Notes: generated by a model not told the origin, from the sequence alone. Counted from the stretch's first letter, positions 52,894 to 62,531 are shown. The stretch is 64,000 nucleotides of DNA from Oscillatoriaceae cyanobacterium Prado104 (GCA_025454405.1 JALOON010000046.1:1-64000), one strand, 5' to 3'. Made by a program: numbers and translations.

Positions 52894-53259
52894 ATGAGTA
52901 CAGTTATGGTTGTTGATGATAGCGTCACTCTGCGGGAGATGATCGCCGACTTGCTCAAAGGAAGAGGGCTGAATGTCACTGTAGCTAGCGACGGCGTTGA
53001 AGCTCTAGAGCAAATTAAGGCCAATCGCCCCGATCTGGTCGTCTTAGATATTGTGATGCCACGGATGAACGGTTACGAAGTTTGCCGGCGGCTTAAAAGC
53101 GACCCAAAAACTCAAAATTTGCCAGTGGTAATGTGTTCTAGCAAAAGCGAAGAGTTCGATCGCTACTGGGGAATGAAGCAAGGAGCTGACGCTTACATCG
53201 CAAAGCCGTTCCACCCTCAGGAATTGGTAGGGACGATCAAACAATTGCTGCGGGGTTGA
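52894..53259 (+). CDS. Single-domain CheY-like response regulator
   Basis: 121 aa, receiver only. Acid pocket Asp8-Asp9 (VDDS), phospho-acceptor Asp52 (VLDIVMP) and Lys in IAKPF. PilH/TaxP-type regulators of this size control type IV pilus motility in cyanobacteria; the resemblance is in length and the MSTVMVVDDSVT start. It lies 580 bp after the polysaccharide export genes, so it may link motility and slime secretion. I chose ATG 52894; the TTG at 52876 is less likely. Confidence 0.8.
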   Translation: MSTVMVVDDSVTLREMIADLLKGRGLNVTVASDGVEALEQIKANRPDLVVLDIVMPRMNGYEVCRRLKSDPKTQNLPVVMCSSKSEEFDRYWGMKQGADAYIAKPFHPQELVGTIKQLLRG

Positions 53260-53285
53260 TTGCTCCCCCGAGTGAGTTGACAGCC

Positions 53286-53318
53286 GACAGCGGACAGCGA
53301 CTGGTGTTGTCCGCTGTC
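53286..53318 (+). terminator. Strong hairpin after the response regulator
   Basis: GACAGCGGACA and TGTCCGCTGTC pair perfectly over 11 bp with an 11-base loop. The stem follows the stop codon at 53259 by 26 bp and extends partly to AGTTGAC/CTCAACT. There is no U-tract, so it may be a hairpin of a repeat rather than a factor-independent terminator. Confidence 0.45.
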
Positions 53319-53358
53319 CGCGCTCTCAACTGTTGCAGAAATCTCAAATGCAGAAATC

Positions 53359-53862
53359 TCAAACAACTCGATTGACGATCGTCCAAACATCACCGTCCGA
53401 TCGCACGTAAGGTACGGAAATGCTCTTAAAACCGGTAATAAAAGGCTTGTAGTAAACCTGCCAGTAGCTGGGGCTGATGCGATCTGCGATGGCTTTGAGT
53501 TCTTTCACTTCACCGGCCAATTCTGCTGCTAGTTCGTTGATCCGTTCCGCGTGCTCGCGCGCCCGCATTCTTCCCTCTTCCACTGCTTGCTCGACGGGGC
53601 TGAGTTTTTGCCAATTTTGACTTTGCTGCTGTTTTTGGCTCAATTGCGCGGACAAAGCGGCGATCGCATCATCTATCCCCTTGACTTCTGCCGATAATTG
53701 TGCTGTTTCGCGAGCGTGACGGCGGTAAGCCTCGGCGATTGCTTGTGGCGAATCACCCTCCGGGGTGGCAGCCCCGATGCTAAGCTGTTCGCGTTCCCGT
53801 TGCAAAGCTTCAATTTGCGAAGCAATGGCTTCGATCTCGGCTTGAAGTTTATCCATTCTCAT
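53359..53862 (-). CDS. Coiled-coil hypothetical protein
   Basis: 167 aa. The first 120 residues form an almost continuous coiled coil (MRMDKLQAEIEAIASQIEALQ, QLSAEVKGIDDAIAALSAQLSQKQQQ), rich in Gln and Ala. A short globular end (PSYWQVYYKPFITGFKSISVPYVRSD) follows. No membrane segment. Not recognised; probably a cyanobacterial protein of unknown role. Confidence 0.65.
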   Translation of the reverse strand: MRMDKLQAEIEAIASQIEALQREREQLSIGAATPEGDSPQAIAEAYRRHARETAQLSAEVKGIDDAIAALSAQLSQKQQQSQNWQKLSPVEQAVEEGRMRAREHAERINELAAELAGEVKELKAIADRISPSYWQVYYKPFITGFKSISVPYVRSDGDVWTIVNRVV

Positions 53863-54349
53863 ACCTATTTTTTGATAGATTTTAGCATATTACTCCCTTC
53901 CCACTAAAAGACTATGTACTTCTTTCTTCTTCTTCTCTTCGCGTTCTTCGCGTCTTCGCGGTTCGTTAAATACAAATTATTCTGGTGGGAAGGGAGTAAG
54001 TCAGTTGGCATAATTAAATAGTTGACAGTTGACAGTTGTCTAGAAGGAAGAAGGAAGAAGGAAGAAGGAAGAGTTGACAGTTGACAGTTGTTATTAGTCA
54101 TTATTCATCAGGAAGAAGGAAGAAGGAAGAAGGAAGAGTTGATAGTTGACAGTTGACAATCTTCAATCCCTCACTCGAAAATCTCAAAGCGATTGATAGT
54201 TGACATCGGTTGGTAACTGCTCGGGCATGAGATTTTATTTACCGCAGAGAACGCAGAGAACGCAGAGAGAGAAAAGAGAGAATTAACTGTGTTTATTTTT
54301 CTTCCTTTCTCTCTATCTTTTCCTCTTTCTTAATCTTTTTTTTTTACAT
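53863..54349. other. 487-bp intergenic region of heptamer repeats
   Basis: Contains AAGGAAG (about 54042-54072 and 54109-54136), TTGACAG and an ATTCGCGTTCTTCGCGTCTTCGCGG motif (about 53937-53962). It separates the coiled-coil gene from the phosphodiester glycosidase. No gene is seen. Confidence 0.6.
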
Positions 54350-55297
54350 ATGAATGGAATCACTAAATATTCGGTCTTGTTAATTGTTTTTGCTTGGGCG
54401 GCGATCGGGCTGTTTATTTATTTAGCAAACGCACAGTCTTTAACTCCCAATAATTCTTTCGACCCCATTGATGTCAGAGATGGTGCAGGACTGTACAAAA
54501 AACAATTGGCTAACGGCAATGCAGCTTATTTGCAACTTATCGACCTGCGGAAAACGCAAATAGACCAGCTAATTGGGGAAACCGAAGAAATAGGTGAAGG
54601 TCAAGGTTTATACTATCGAGGAGCCAATCAATATCGCAACCCGTTCTTTAAAAGAAAACTTTTTTCGGAAGTGGCGGATTCCTATGTAAAAACTTACACA
54701 GAGCGCGTGTTTTCCATAATTAACTGTGCTTTTTTTGAACAATACCAACCCGCCACACAGCTATCTTTTCCCGTTAAAATTAACGGTCAAGTGATTGCGG
54801 GCGGCAATAGCCCCTACGGCCCGATCGAGCAACCAAAAGATCCCAGATATAAAAACATTCGCCTCAAGGCTTTGGTTTGGGACGACCGCCGAGCATACGT
54901 AACCGATTACGACCCGCAAACAGGGAAACCCCTGAGCGAAACAGAGGTAAAAAATGCGATCGTTACTTACAAATATAGCGACCATCCAGCTAAAATATTA
55001 GCGAACGATCGGACTAACAGATATCACGTCATGGCGACGCTCGATCGAGATGGTAACGGTGGCGACGAACTGCTAGCAATTATTACAGTTAACAAAGCAA
55101 CGTTGGAAGAATCTGCTAATTTATTGCGCGAGTTGGGAGCGCCAGGAGATATTATTGCGATCGATGGCGGCACATCAGTCTATTTATTTAACTCTAAAGT
55201 TGGGAATATTATGCTACCTCAATCGGGTAATGGCGGTACTCGCGAACTGCCGCATTACTTGGGATTTAGAACGAGACTTATACAAAAAGAGGACTGA
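54350..55297 (+). CDS. Phosphodiester glycosidase (NAGPA-like) family protein
   Basis: 315 aa. The N-terminal signal or membrane anchor (YSVLLIVFAWAAIGLFIYLANAQS) places the domain outside the cytoplasm. The end of the NAGPA/DUF2233 fold is clear: GAPGDIIAIDGGTSVYLF and LPQSGNGGTRELPHYLGFRTRL. Such proteins cleave phosphodiester-linked sugars in glycans. It is an isolated gene. It could process the polymer of the nearby EPS locus, which is inference. Confidence 0.8.
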   Translation: MNGITKYSVLLIVFAWAAIGLFIYLANAQSLTPNNSFDPIDVRDGAGLYKKQLANGNAAYLQLIDLRKTQIDQLIGETEEIGEGQGLYYRGANQYRNPFFKRKLFSEVADSYVKTYTERVFSIINCAFFEQYQPATQLSFPVKINGQVIAGGNSPYGPIEQPKDPRYKNIRLKALVWDDRRAYVTDYDPQTGKPLSETEVKNAIVTYKYSDHPAKILANDRTNRYHVMATLDRDGNGGDELLAIITVNKATLEESANLLRELGAPGDIIAIDGGTSVYLFNSKVGNIMLPQSGNGGTRELPHYLGFRTRLIQKED

Positions 55298-55341
55298 AGT
55301 CCTCACTACGAACATGTTTGTAGTATGGACTTCAGTCCTTA
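55287..55341. repeat. GTAGTGAGGACTTCAG-family inverted repeat
   Basis: GAGGACTGAAGTCCTCACTACGAAC and its partner GTTTGTAGTATGGACTTCAGTCC lie back to back, with arms in the reverse order compared with the other copies. It overlaps the stop codon region of the glycosidase (55297). Confidence 0.6.
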
Positions 55342-55348
55342 TTGCCTA

Positions 55349-56197
55349 TTAAATAAGTTGCAAATTGTGAGTTGAATCGCGCAAATTGTGCGATCGATAC
55401 ACTTCGTACATCAGCAAACTGCCAGCTACCCCGAGATTCAAAGAATCTGCCATCCCTACCATCGGAATCCGAACCAGATGCTGGCAAAAATCGCGCTGCT
55501 GCTGAGTCAAACCCTGACGTTCTTCACCCAGAAATAACACGGTCGATCGGGGATAATCAAATGAGTGAAAATCTGCAGTACCGTCAGGCGAAGCGCCGAC
55601 AGCGCGGCCGCCGTGGCGTCGCATCCAGCGCTCCAAAGCCCGAAAGTCCGTGCGGACAAACTGCTGGGAAAACAGCGCGCCCATCGAAGCCCGCACGGCA
55701 TCCGCATCAAACGGATCGGCCCGCCCTCCGACGAATATGAAGCCAGCGCCGCCCACAGCTTCCGAAGTGCGGATCAAAGTCCCCAAATTGCCGGGCGATC
55801 GCACGTTTTCTAAAACTATCCAGCACAAGCCGGCTTGGGGCGAGATCTCGTCCAATTTAAACCATTGCTGGCGGACGATCGCGCCTACGCCCGAAGCGCG
55901 TTCGGTTTTGCAAACGCGCCGGAATTGTTCGGGAGTGACTGAGATAGTGGGAATTCCGGATCGGCGGGCACCGCGCACCATTTTGCGGGCCAGGGGGGCG
56001 ACGAGCAATTTTTCGCTGAACAAAATTGCTGAAATCTCGAAGCGGCGATCGATTACTTGTACGAAATTGCGAACGCCTTCGACGTAAAACAGGCTGTGGG
56101 TATCGCGGTAGGCGCGATCGAATTGAAGCCTTTCGATTCTAGCCAGGGCAGCCTCCACCTCTGGCCGATCGGGGCTGGAACTTTTAGTACCAGCCAT
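55349..56197 (-). CDS. TrmH/SpoU-family RNA 2'-O-methyltransferase
   Basis: 282 aa. Substrate-binding region at about 10-100, then a SPOUT domain with motif 1 ENVRSPGNLGTLIRTSEA, motif 2 VLFLGEERQGL and motif 3 IPMVGMADSLNLGVAGSLLMYE, the SAM-binding knot. It methylates ribose in tRNA or 23S rRNA. Its upstream region has no obvious operon. Its stop lies a few bases from a palindromic repeat. Confidence 0.9.
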   Translation of the reverse strand: MAGTKSSSPDRPEVEAALARIERLQFDRAYRDTHSLFYVEGVRNFVQVIDRRFEISAILFSEKLLVAPLARKMVRGARRSGIPTISVTPEQFRRVCKTERASGVGAIVRQQWFKLDEISPQAGLCWIVLENVRSPGNLGTLIRTSEAVGGAGFIFVGGRADPFDADAVRASMGALFSQQFVRTDFRALERWMRRHGGRAVGASPDGTADFHSFDYPRSTVLFLGEERQGLTQQQRDFCQHLVRIPMVGMADSLNLGVAGSLLMYEVYRSHNLRDSTHNLQLI

Positions 56198-56886
56198 CCT
56201 CCTTTTGCGGAGCCAAATGGCTCTCTACAAGCGAGATTTGAATTGACATAAATTGCTACAGAAATCGCTCTGTAGAACTCAACTTAGTCTATTATAACTA
56301 AAATTTTGCACAATGTCAATTTGGGGTTGTCCGTGGGGTGGGGGCGGCTTTATTTAACCTATTTGCTGCGTTTAAATCTGTTGGTGAACCCGCCCCTACA
56401 GGACTGTTGATAATGATGCAAGATGTGAGTTATAAAACTGTTTGGTGAAATTGCGATCCTTCGATCGCCTGGGCGTGTTTTTACACTAGAGCGATCGCAA
56501 ATCATTCGTAAATTGTTTGACCCCACCCCAGCCCTCCCTTGATTAAGGGGAGGGAGCAAGAGATTTACAAATCATTGACGATCGCTATATGTTTGTTAAG
56601 TTTTATAGAGGTTGGAGAGTGCGGGATCTTTCATATGATGTTCGATTGCGATCGATCGCACATAATATTAACGGGCGATCGAATCTATTAAATTATTGCT
56701 ATATTCATCGTTCGATCGCCAAAGGATACTTGTTAGATGAATAATTCAAATTTTCTATCTAAAGGTAGATCGATCTCTGCCAGTTTTATTGTATTATGAC
56801 CTCGAAAACCTACCCTCCAGTGACGGCAACAGTTGAGCAAATATCGATCTAAACTGTTAACAGCCAACAACTAACGGAAGGGTGAA
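56198..56886. other. 689-bp intergenic region
   Basis: Promoter region of the methyltransferase (minus) and of the aldo/keto reductase (plus). It contains repeat fragments (GAACCCGCCCCTACAG, about 56385-56400; CCAGCCCTCCCTTG/AAGGGGAGGGAG, about 56526-56555) and clustered GATCG words. No gene is seen. Confidence 0.5.
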
Positions 56887-57924
56887 ATGAGATACAAACT
56901 ACTAGGTCGCAGCGGACTTCGCGTTTCGGAAATCTGCCTCGGAACCATGACTTTTGGTGAAGAATGGGGTTGGGGCGGTTCCTACGAAGAAAGCCGCAAA
57001 ATGTTCGACGCTTTTGCAGAAGCCGGCGGCAATTTTATCGATACGGCAAACCTCTACACCAACGGTACTAGCGAAAAATATGTAGGCGATTTCATTGCGG
57101 CCGATCGCGAAAAATGGGTTGTTGCCACTAAATACAGCCTGAACATGAAAAACGGCGAAGTTAACGGTTTTGGCAACCACCGCAAAAATATGGTGCAAGC
57201 AGTAGAAGCAAGTTTGAAGCGGTTGCAAGTTGAATACATTGATTTGTTGTGGCTGCACGCTTGGGATTTTACCACGCCTGTCGAAGAAGTGATGCGCGCT
57301 TTTGACGATTTGGTGCGCGCCGGCAAGGTTTTATATATCGGCGTTTCCGATACGCCTGCTTGGATTATTTCTCAAGCAAATACGATCGCCAATTTGCGAG
57401 GTTGGACGGCATTTATCGGTTTGCAAATCGAGTATTCTTTGAAAGAAAGAACTCCCGAAAGAGATTTGCTGCCGATGGCAAAAGCTTTTGATATCGGCGT
57501 CACAGCTTGGGGTCCCCTAGCAGCAGGTTTGCTGACAGGAAAATACAACACTTCGGAAACAGCAGGCGAAGCAAAACGGCTTGATTCTACTGAATCTGGA
57601 AAAATTAGCGAACGAGATCTCAATATTGCTGCTGAAGTCAGCAAAATTGCAGCAGAAATTGGCAAACCTGCTTCTCAAGTAGCGCTGAATTGGTTGCGCC
57701 AGCAGTCGATCGATGTGATTCCAATTGTCGGTTCCCGCAAACTCTCGCAGCTTCAAGAAAATCTCGCTTGTGTGGAGTTTGAATTAACTCCCGAACAAAT
57801 GCAAAGATTGGACGCAGCAAGCGCGATCGAATTGGGTTTCCCCCACGACTTTTTAAAGAGTTCGATCGTCCAGGATTTTGCCTTTGGAGGGGCAATGACA
57901 AAAATTGACAATCACCGACTTTAA
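56887..57924 (+). CDS. Aldo/keto reductase
   Basis: 345 aa TIM-barrel oxidoreductase. MRYKLLGRSGLRVSEICLGTMTFG start, FIDTANLYTNGTSEKYVGDF (catalytic Asp and Tyr), VATKYSLN (Lys), IDLLWLHAWD (His) and PIVGSRKLSQLQENL (NADPH binding). It reduces aldehydes or ketones with NADPH; it resembles the YajO/Tas-like group. An AGGG motif lies just upstream of ATG 56887. Confidence 0.92.
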   Translation: MRYKLLGRSGLRVSEICLGTMTFGEEWGWGGSYEESRKMFDAFAEAGGNFIDTANLYTNGTSEKYVGDFIAADREKWVVATKYSLNMKNGEVNGFGNHRKNMVQAVEASLKRLQVEYIDLLWLHAWDFTTPVEEVMRAFDDLVRAGKVLYIGVSDTPAWIISQANTIANLRGWTAFIGLQIEYSLKERTPERDLLPMAKAFDIGVTAWGPLAAGLLTGKYNTSETAGEAKRLDSTESGKISERDLNIAAEVSKIAAEIGKPASQVALNWLRQQSIDVIPIVGSRKLSQLQENLACVEFELTPEQMQRLDAASAIELGFPHDFLKSSIVQDFAFGGAMTKIDNHRL

Positions 57925-58807
57925 ATTTGAACCATAGCAGTTTTCAGTTGATTGCCGTGCTGTTCTGAACGCATCAATACCAAAAAAACCGGGTTTTTCA
58001 TCGATATAAAAACTTCGATGCAGTTTTAGGAAACAACCCGGTTTCTGCGCGAGTCCGATCGTAACAGTCTCAAATCCGGTAGCATCGGAGTAATGAATTT
58101 TTCTCCTCTTTCTCTCGTGACTCTGCGCCCTGGAGTGGTTTAATAATTCCGTTGTTACCCGAAGTAATCTAAGACTTGAACGAGGAATTGCTTTTTCCAA
58201 ATCGGGATTTTAATCATCTAAACGCACCCTTGTAAATCTATCGGAAGTTACAAAGTCGATCGAATTATTTTGTATTGTAAAATACATTTTTTTACTGCTG
58301 ACGCGGGCGGCGAGTTTAAAAAAGCAGCAGTTTGTCAGATAGACAGGTAAAAAAACTTGTAAAGCGAATCTATCCCAAAGGTAATCGCAACTGTTCTGTA
58401 ATTTGCCAAATAATGCAATAAAGGCGATCGGTTTGAACGCCAGCAGCGCCGATTAACAAGCGTTAAGCAAGTTCGTTCTGTATTTTAACCTCTTTTGAAG
58501 CGAGCCTGCAAGTTAGTGAGTTCCGAACTCGAAGTCATCCTTCAGATAGAAGTAATAGCAAGAAAACTGAGTTAGATTTATCAACAATAGCAAGTCTAAG
58601 AAGAGTAACTTATCTCAGAATTTTACTTTCAGAAAAAGCAGATAAGTGTATTTTACTGCCACCTAGCAGTTGCTTTATTTTGAAAAATGAATGAGGCGCT
58701 TGCTGTCAATATATTCTCTCAGCTTGGCGCTAGCAATTAGCCACTCGGTGATGCTTGCTAAGTGCCGATGAGAACTAGCTTGTCTTGACAAATTCCCGAT
58801 ACTAATT
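57925..58807. other. 883-bp intergenic region
   Basis: Begins with an AAACCGGGTTTTTC / AACAACCCGGTTTCTG inverted repeat (57978-58047), then AT-rich DNA with no coding frame. The length suggests a regulated leader for the glycosyltransferase at 58808. No RNA gene or riboswitch was recognised. Confidence 0.5.
57978..58047. repeat. AAACCCGGTTTCT-family inverted repeat
   Basis: Arms AAAAAAACCGGGTTTTTC and AAACAACCCGGTTTCTGC surround ATCGATATAAAAACTTCGATG, another small hairpin. Same family as 1633-1698. Confidence 0.6.
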
Positions 58808-60097
58808 ATGTCTCCTCTAGCCAACTCAGTCAACAGTAAATATAAGAATAAAGGTCGAGCGTGGGAGATACGATTTACCTCTATAGATACAGCGCGATCG
58901 CTCTCTCAACTCGCCCCGCCACCTGCGGTACGAACTAAGTTATCAAACGCTGCGGCTTTAAGCGAACCAGATTTAGTTTGCCTGTCGCATTTGCGGTGGA
59001 ATTTTGTATACCAACGTCCCCAGCACCTGCTGAGTCGCAGCGCTAAAAACCGCCGGGTATTCTTTGTGGAAGAACCGATATTTTGCTCCGGTACTGATTG
59101 GTGGCTTGATGTCAGCATTCATGAAAGCGGAGTGTGGGTAATAGTGCCTCATCTCAGTGAAGGGATTAGCGAAGAAACAGCACAAACGGCGCAGCAAGCC
59201 ATGCTTGATGACCTGTTTCAAGCAACTGAAATTCACCAGTACATTCTGTGGTACTACACTCCGATGGCTGTAAGTTTCACCAACCAATTAAAGCCTCTGG
59301 CCGTAATCTACGACTGCATGGACGAACTGTCAGCATTCCACGGCGCTCATCCCGCTTTAAAAGCCAATGAAAGCCAACTTTTAAAGCGCGCTGATGTAGT
59401 ATTTACGGGCGGACAAAGCCTTTACCAAGCGAAACAAAACCAGCACCCAAACATTCATGCTTTTCCCAGCAGCATCGAAAAAGAACACTTTGCAACAGCA
59501 AGAAATCTTGCAGAAGAACCGGCAGACCAAAAAGATATTCCTCACCCGCGTTTGGGATTTTTTGGTGTCATAGACGAACGCATGGATATCGAACTGCTGC
59601 GCGGCATTGCTGAAGCGAAACCGGACTGGCATTTGGTTATCATCGGCCCTGTCGTAAAAATCGATCCTGCAATTCTACCTGCTTGCCCGAACATTCACTA
59701 TCTCGGCAGCAAATCCTATCAAGAATTGCCTGCGTATATTGGTGGATGGGATATAGCAATGCTACCGTTTGCAATTAACGAATCGACTAAATTTATCAGT
59801 CCGACAAAAACTCCCGAATACCTCGCAGCAGGCAAACCAGTAATTTCAACTCCCATCGGCGACGTGGTGAAACCTTACGGAGAAAATGGCTTAGTTCGGA
59901 TTGCTAGCAGCGTTGCCGAATTTGTTGCTTGTGCTGAAGAAATCATGAATGAAAGTGCGGTCGATCGCGCCAATTGGCTCAGCAAAGTTGATGCTTTTTT
60001 AGCAGACAATTCCTGGGACAGAACTTGGCAAGAAATGCAGGATTTAATCGCAAGTGCGATCGCCAACAAAAAGCAAAAATCCGAAGTCATTAGTTAG
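58808..60097 (+). CDS. Glycosyltransferase (GT-B) linked to UDP-galactopyranose mutase
   Basis: 429 aa. CLSHLRWNFVYQRPQHLLSR, LGFFGVIDERMDIELLRGIAEAKPDWHLVIIGPV and EYLAAGKPVISTPIGDVV give a clear GT-B fold; related genes sit beside UDP-galactopyranose mutase in other cyanobacteria. It may transfer galactofuranose. The first 50 residues are poorly conserved, and the exact start is uncertain because no ribosome-binding site is visible. Confidence 0.78.
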   Translation: MSPLANSVNSKYKNKGRAWEIRFTSIDTARSLSQLAPPPAVRTKLSNAAALSEPDLVCLSHLRWNFVYQRPQHLLSRSAKNRRVFFVEEPIFCSGTDWWLDVSIHESGVWVIVPHLSEGISEETAQTAQQAMLDDLFQATEIHQYILWYYTPMAVSFTNQLKPLAVIYDCMDELSAFHGAHPALKANESQLLKRADVVFTGGQSLYQAKQNQHPNIHAFPSSIEKEHFATARNLAEEPADQKDIPHPRLGFFGVIDERMDIELLRGIAEAKPDWHLVIIGPVVKIDPAILPACPNIHYLGSKSYQELPAYIGGWDIAMLPFAINESTKFISPTKTPEYLAAGKPVISTPIGDVVKPYGENGLVRIASSVAEFVACAEEIMNESAVDRANWLSKVDAFLADNSWDRTWQEMQDLIASAIANKKQKSEVIS

Positions 60098-60102
60098 AAA
60101 GA

Positions 60103-60215
60103 AGAAGGAAGAAGGAAGAGGGAAGAAGGAAGAAGGAAGAGGAAAACTATCAACTGTCAACTCTCAACTTAAAACTCTCAACTCAAAACTCAAAACTCAA
60201 AACTCAAAACTCCTA
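60103..60215. repeat. Heptamer repeat mosaic between the GT and glf
   Basis: AAGGAAG units, then CAACTGT/CAACTCT, then CAAAACT units, in that order. The mosaic ends just before AGAGG, the glf ribosome-binding site. Confidence 0.8.
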
Positions 60216-60237
60216 AATAACTATCAGAGGTGTTCTA

Positions 60238-61467
60238 ATGTTTGATTATCTAATTGTCGGAGCCGGATTTGCAGGCAGCGTCATCGCCGAACGCTTAGCC
60301 AGCCAAGCGGGAAAAAAAGTTTTAATAATCGATACCCGCAACCACATCGGCGGCAACGCCTACGATTGTTACGACAACCACGGCATCCTGATTCACAAAT
60401 ACGGTCCCCACATTTTTCACACCAATTCCCGCCAAGTTTTCGAGTACCTTTCGCAGTTCACCGAATGGCGACCCTACGAACATCGCGTCTTAGCCAGCGT
60501 TGACGGTCAACTATTACCAATTCCCATCAATCTCAACACCGTAAACAAACTTTACGGACTGAATCTTACCTCCTTTGAAGTAGAAGATTTCTTCGCCAAA
60601 GTTGCCGAACCGATGAACTACATCCGCACTTCCGAAGATGTAGTTGTCAGCAAAGTGGGTCGCGAACTTTACGAGAAATTCTTCCGCAATTACACTCGGA
60701 AACAGTGGGGAATGGACCCTTCGGAACTCGACAAATCAGTGATTGCCCGCGTACCCACCCGCACCAATCGGGACGATCGCTATTTTACCGATACCTATCA
60801 AGCAATGCCCCTGCACGGCTACACTCGGATGTTTGAAAAGATGCTTTCCCATCCAAACATTAAGGTAATGCTGAATACAGACTACCGCGAAATTGAAGGT
60901 CTTATTCCTTACGGGGAAATGATTTACACCGGGCCGGTAGATGCCTATTTCAATAATTGCTACGGCAAACTTCCCTACCGTTCTTTAGAATTCAAACACG
61001 AAACGTTGAACGCAGCCGTACACCAAGCGGCACCAGTTGTAAATTACCCCAACGAGCATTTATATACTCGCTGTACCGAGTTTAAATACCTCACCGGACA
61101 AGAACATCAAAAAACAAGCGTTGTCTACGAATACCCGCAAGCTGAAGGAGACCCTTACTACCCAGTTCCGCGACCGGAAAATGCCGAAATTTACAAGAAA
61201 TACAAGGCTTTAGCTGATGCGACTCTGGGAGTTTATTTTGTAGGCAGGCTGGCAACTTACAGGTATTACAACATGGATCAAGTTGTCGCTCAAGCCCTGA
61301 CTACATACACTCAAATTGTGGCAAAACCGACGATCGAATTAGTGTCCGATCTTAACGGTTCTACTCCTAATTTAGGCTTGAATAAAGCTGCCGATCGCCC
61401 CGTACCGCTAGAAGTTGCATCCGCCAGTAGCAACGGCAAAAGCACCGCTAAATCAGCAACTAAGTAG
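60238..61467 (+). CDS. glf: UDP-galactopyranose mutase
   Basis: 409 aa flavoenzyme. FAD-binding MFDYLIVGAGFAGSVIAERL (1-20), then HIGGNAYD, YGPHIFHT, RKQWGMDPSEL and VYFVGRLATYRYYNMDQV (active-site Arg/Tyr) match Glf. It interconverts UDP-galactopyranose and UDP-galactofuranose, so cells likely make a galactofuranose-containing glycan. GAGG is 9 bp upstream of ATG. The last 40 residues are Ser/Ala/Lys-rich and not conserved. Confidence 0.96.
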   Translation: MFDYLIVGAGFAGSVIAERLASQAGKKVLIIDTRNHIGGNAYDCYDNHGILIHKYGPHIFHTNSRQVFEYLSQFTEWRPYEHRVLASVDGQLLPIPINLNTVNKLYGLNLTSFEVEDFFAKVAEPMNYIRTSEDVVVSKVGRELYEKFFRNYTRKQWGMDPSELDKSVIARVPTRTNRDDRYFTDTYQAMPLHGYTRMFEKMLSHPNIKVMLNTDYREIEGLIPYGEMIYTGPVDAYFNNCYGKLPYRSLEFKHETLNAAVHQAAPVVNYPNEHLYTRCTEFKYLTGQEHQKTSVVYEYPQAEGDPYYPVPRPENAEIYKKYKALADATLGVYFVGRLATYRYYNMDQVVAQALTTYTQIVAKPTIELVSDLNGSTPNLGLNKAADRPVPLEVASASSNGKSTAKSATK

Positions 61468-61499
61468 TTAGTAGAAAAGGTGGTAGGTTTCAGGTTGTA

Positions 61500-61605
61500 G
61501 AAGACGATCGTTTGTAGGACTAAATAGAATACAAACCTCACACCTCACAGCTAACGCCTCACACCTGAAACCTAACACCTAACACCTCAAACCTAACACA
61601 AACAC
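61500..61605. repeat. CACCTAA-type heptamer tract
   Basis: Runs of ACCTCAC, CTAACAC and CCTAACA units between glf and the STAS gene. It ends in the leader shortly before the ribosome-binding site GAGG at about 61623. Confidence 0.6.
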
Positions 61606-61633
61606 CTAAGTTCACATCACAATTGAGGTAAAA

Positions 61634-62041
61634 ATGAGCGTTCTCGTTAAAAAGATTATTTTGTCTCATGAGGTTCTGGAAAGTTCTCAGTTTCCTCATT
61701 TTAAGAAAGAGATAGAGCGCTCGATCGCCAGCGGGGGAAAAATTTTGCTGCTCGATTTCTCAAACATCGCTTTTTTGAACAATTCCGAATTAATGGCTGT
61801 AGTGGCGATCGTGAAATTAGTCAAAGCTAGCCCTTGCATGTTGTTGATATCTTCGATGAGCGATCGAGTGAGAATGTTATTTGAACTTACGGGACTCGAA
61901 CAAATATTTCAGTATTTGTCATCTGCGGAAGATCCTGCCCTGCCAAATGAAATAACTGAACCGTTGGGAGGGCGGAAAAATGTTGCCTTTAACAGAGAAG
62001 TAACTCAGCCATTGGGAGGATTGCAAAACATTGCCAGCTAA
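61634..62041 (+). CDS. STAS-domain anti-sigma-factor antagonist-like protein
   Basis: 135 aa. The STAS fold is SVLVKKIILSHEVLESSQF, KILLLDFSNIAFLNNSELMAVVAIVKLV (the phosphorylatable Ser/Thr loop at about 54-58) and SDRVRMLFELTGLEQIFQYL. It could switch an anti-sigma factor or a kinase. The tail contains two near-copies of a short unit, TEPLGGRKNVAF and TQPLGGLQNIAS. It follows glf by 166 bp and may belong to the polysaccharide-regulation genes. Confidence 0.8.
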   Translation: MSVLVKKIILSHEVLESSQFPHFKKEIERSIASGGKILLLDFSNIAFLNNSELMAVVAIVKLVKASPCMLLISSMSDRVRMLFELTGLEQIFQYLSSAEDPALPNEITEPLGGRKNVAFNREVTQPLGGLQNIAS

Positions 62042-62531
62042 ACCAAAATTTACGATCGGGAGTTACAGCGTATTTCAGCTTTTTCGGGGCAATGCAGTGC
62101 CTTTCATCATGTCAAATTAAGATTGAATGCTGCATCAATATTGTTGGCAAACCCGACAGTCCGACAGGGAATCAATTCCCTGTCTCATAGCGAAAGTCCT
62201 CTCAAAGAGGACTGAAATCGGTAGCATTTTTAGTTACTTTGTTTGACAAGTATCCTGTTTTTAACAGTTGTACTCCCCAGTCGGTTTTAACCGACTTAAG
62301 CTATGAGGCAGGGGTTTAAACCCCTGCCGGACTCTGGATTTGACGCCAGATTTTATGACAAGCAATCGATCGAATGCACTTTGAGAAGAAGCGGACACAA
62401 GTCTAACTAAAGTTCAGGCTGTTTGAAGCAGAAAATTTTGATGTTTGAGCGATAAATAAGCTTGCCAAAAAATTGTCAAATTCTGGATAATTGCTACTAA
62501 CCTATAGATATAACTTAGGGTAGATGTGCGG
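62042..62531. other. 490-bp intergenic region with nested palindromes
   Basis: Contains the composite inverted repeat at 62150-62335; no gene or RNA is recognised in the rest, and the promoter of the GH2 gene presumably lies near 62450-62530. Confidence 0.5.
62150..62335. repeat. Composite palindromic element
   Basis: Palindromes ACAGGGAATCAATTCCCTGT, AGTCCTCTCAAAGAGGACT, AGTCGGTTTTAACCGACTT and GGCAGGGGTTTAAACCCCTGCC in a row, with CATAGC and GCTATG near the two ends pairing over a distance. The whole forms a large foldable unit. Confidence 0.7.

Noticed and set aside
52876-53259. Longer response regulator start at TTG 52876
   Set aside because: The receiver domain begins at MSTVMVVDD (52894); the six extra residues are not typical.
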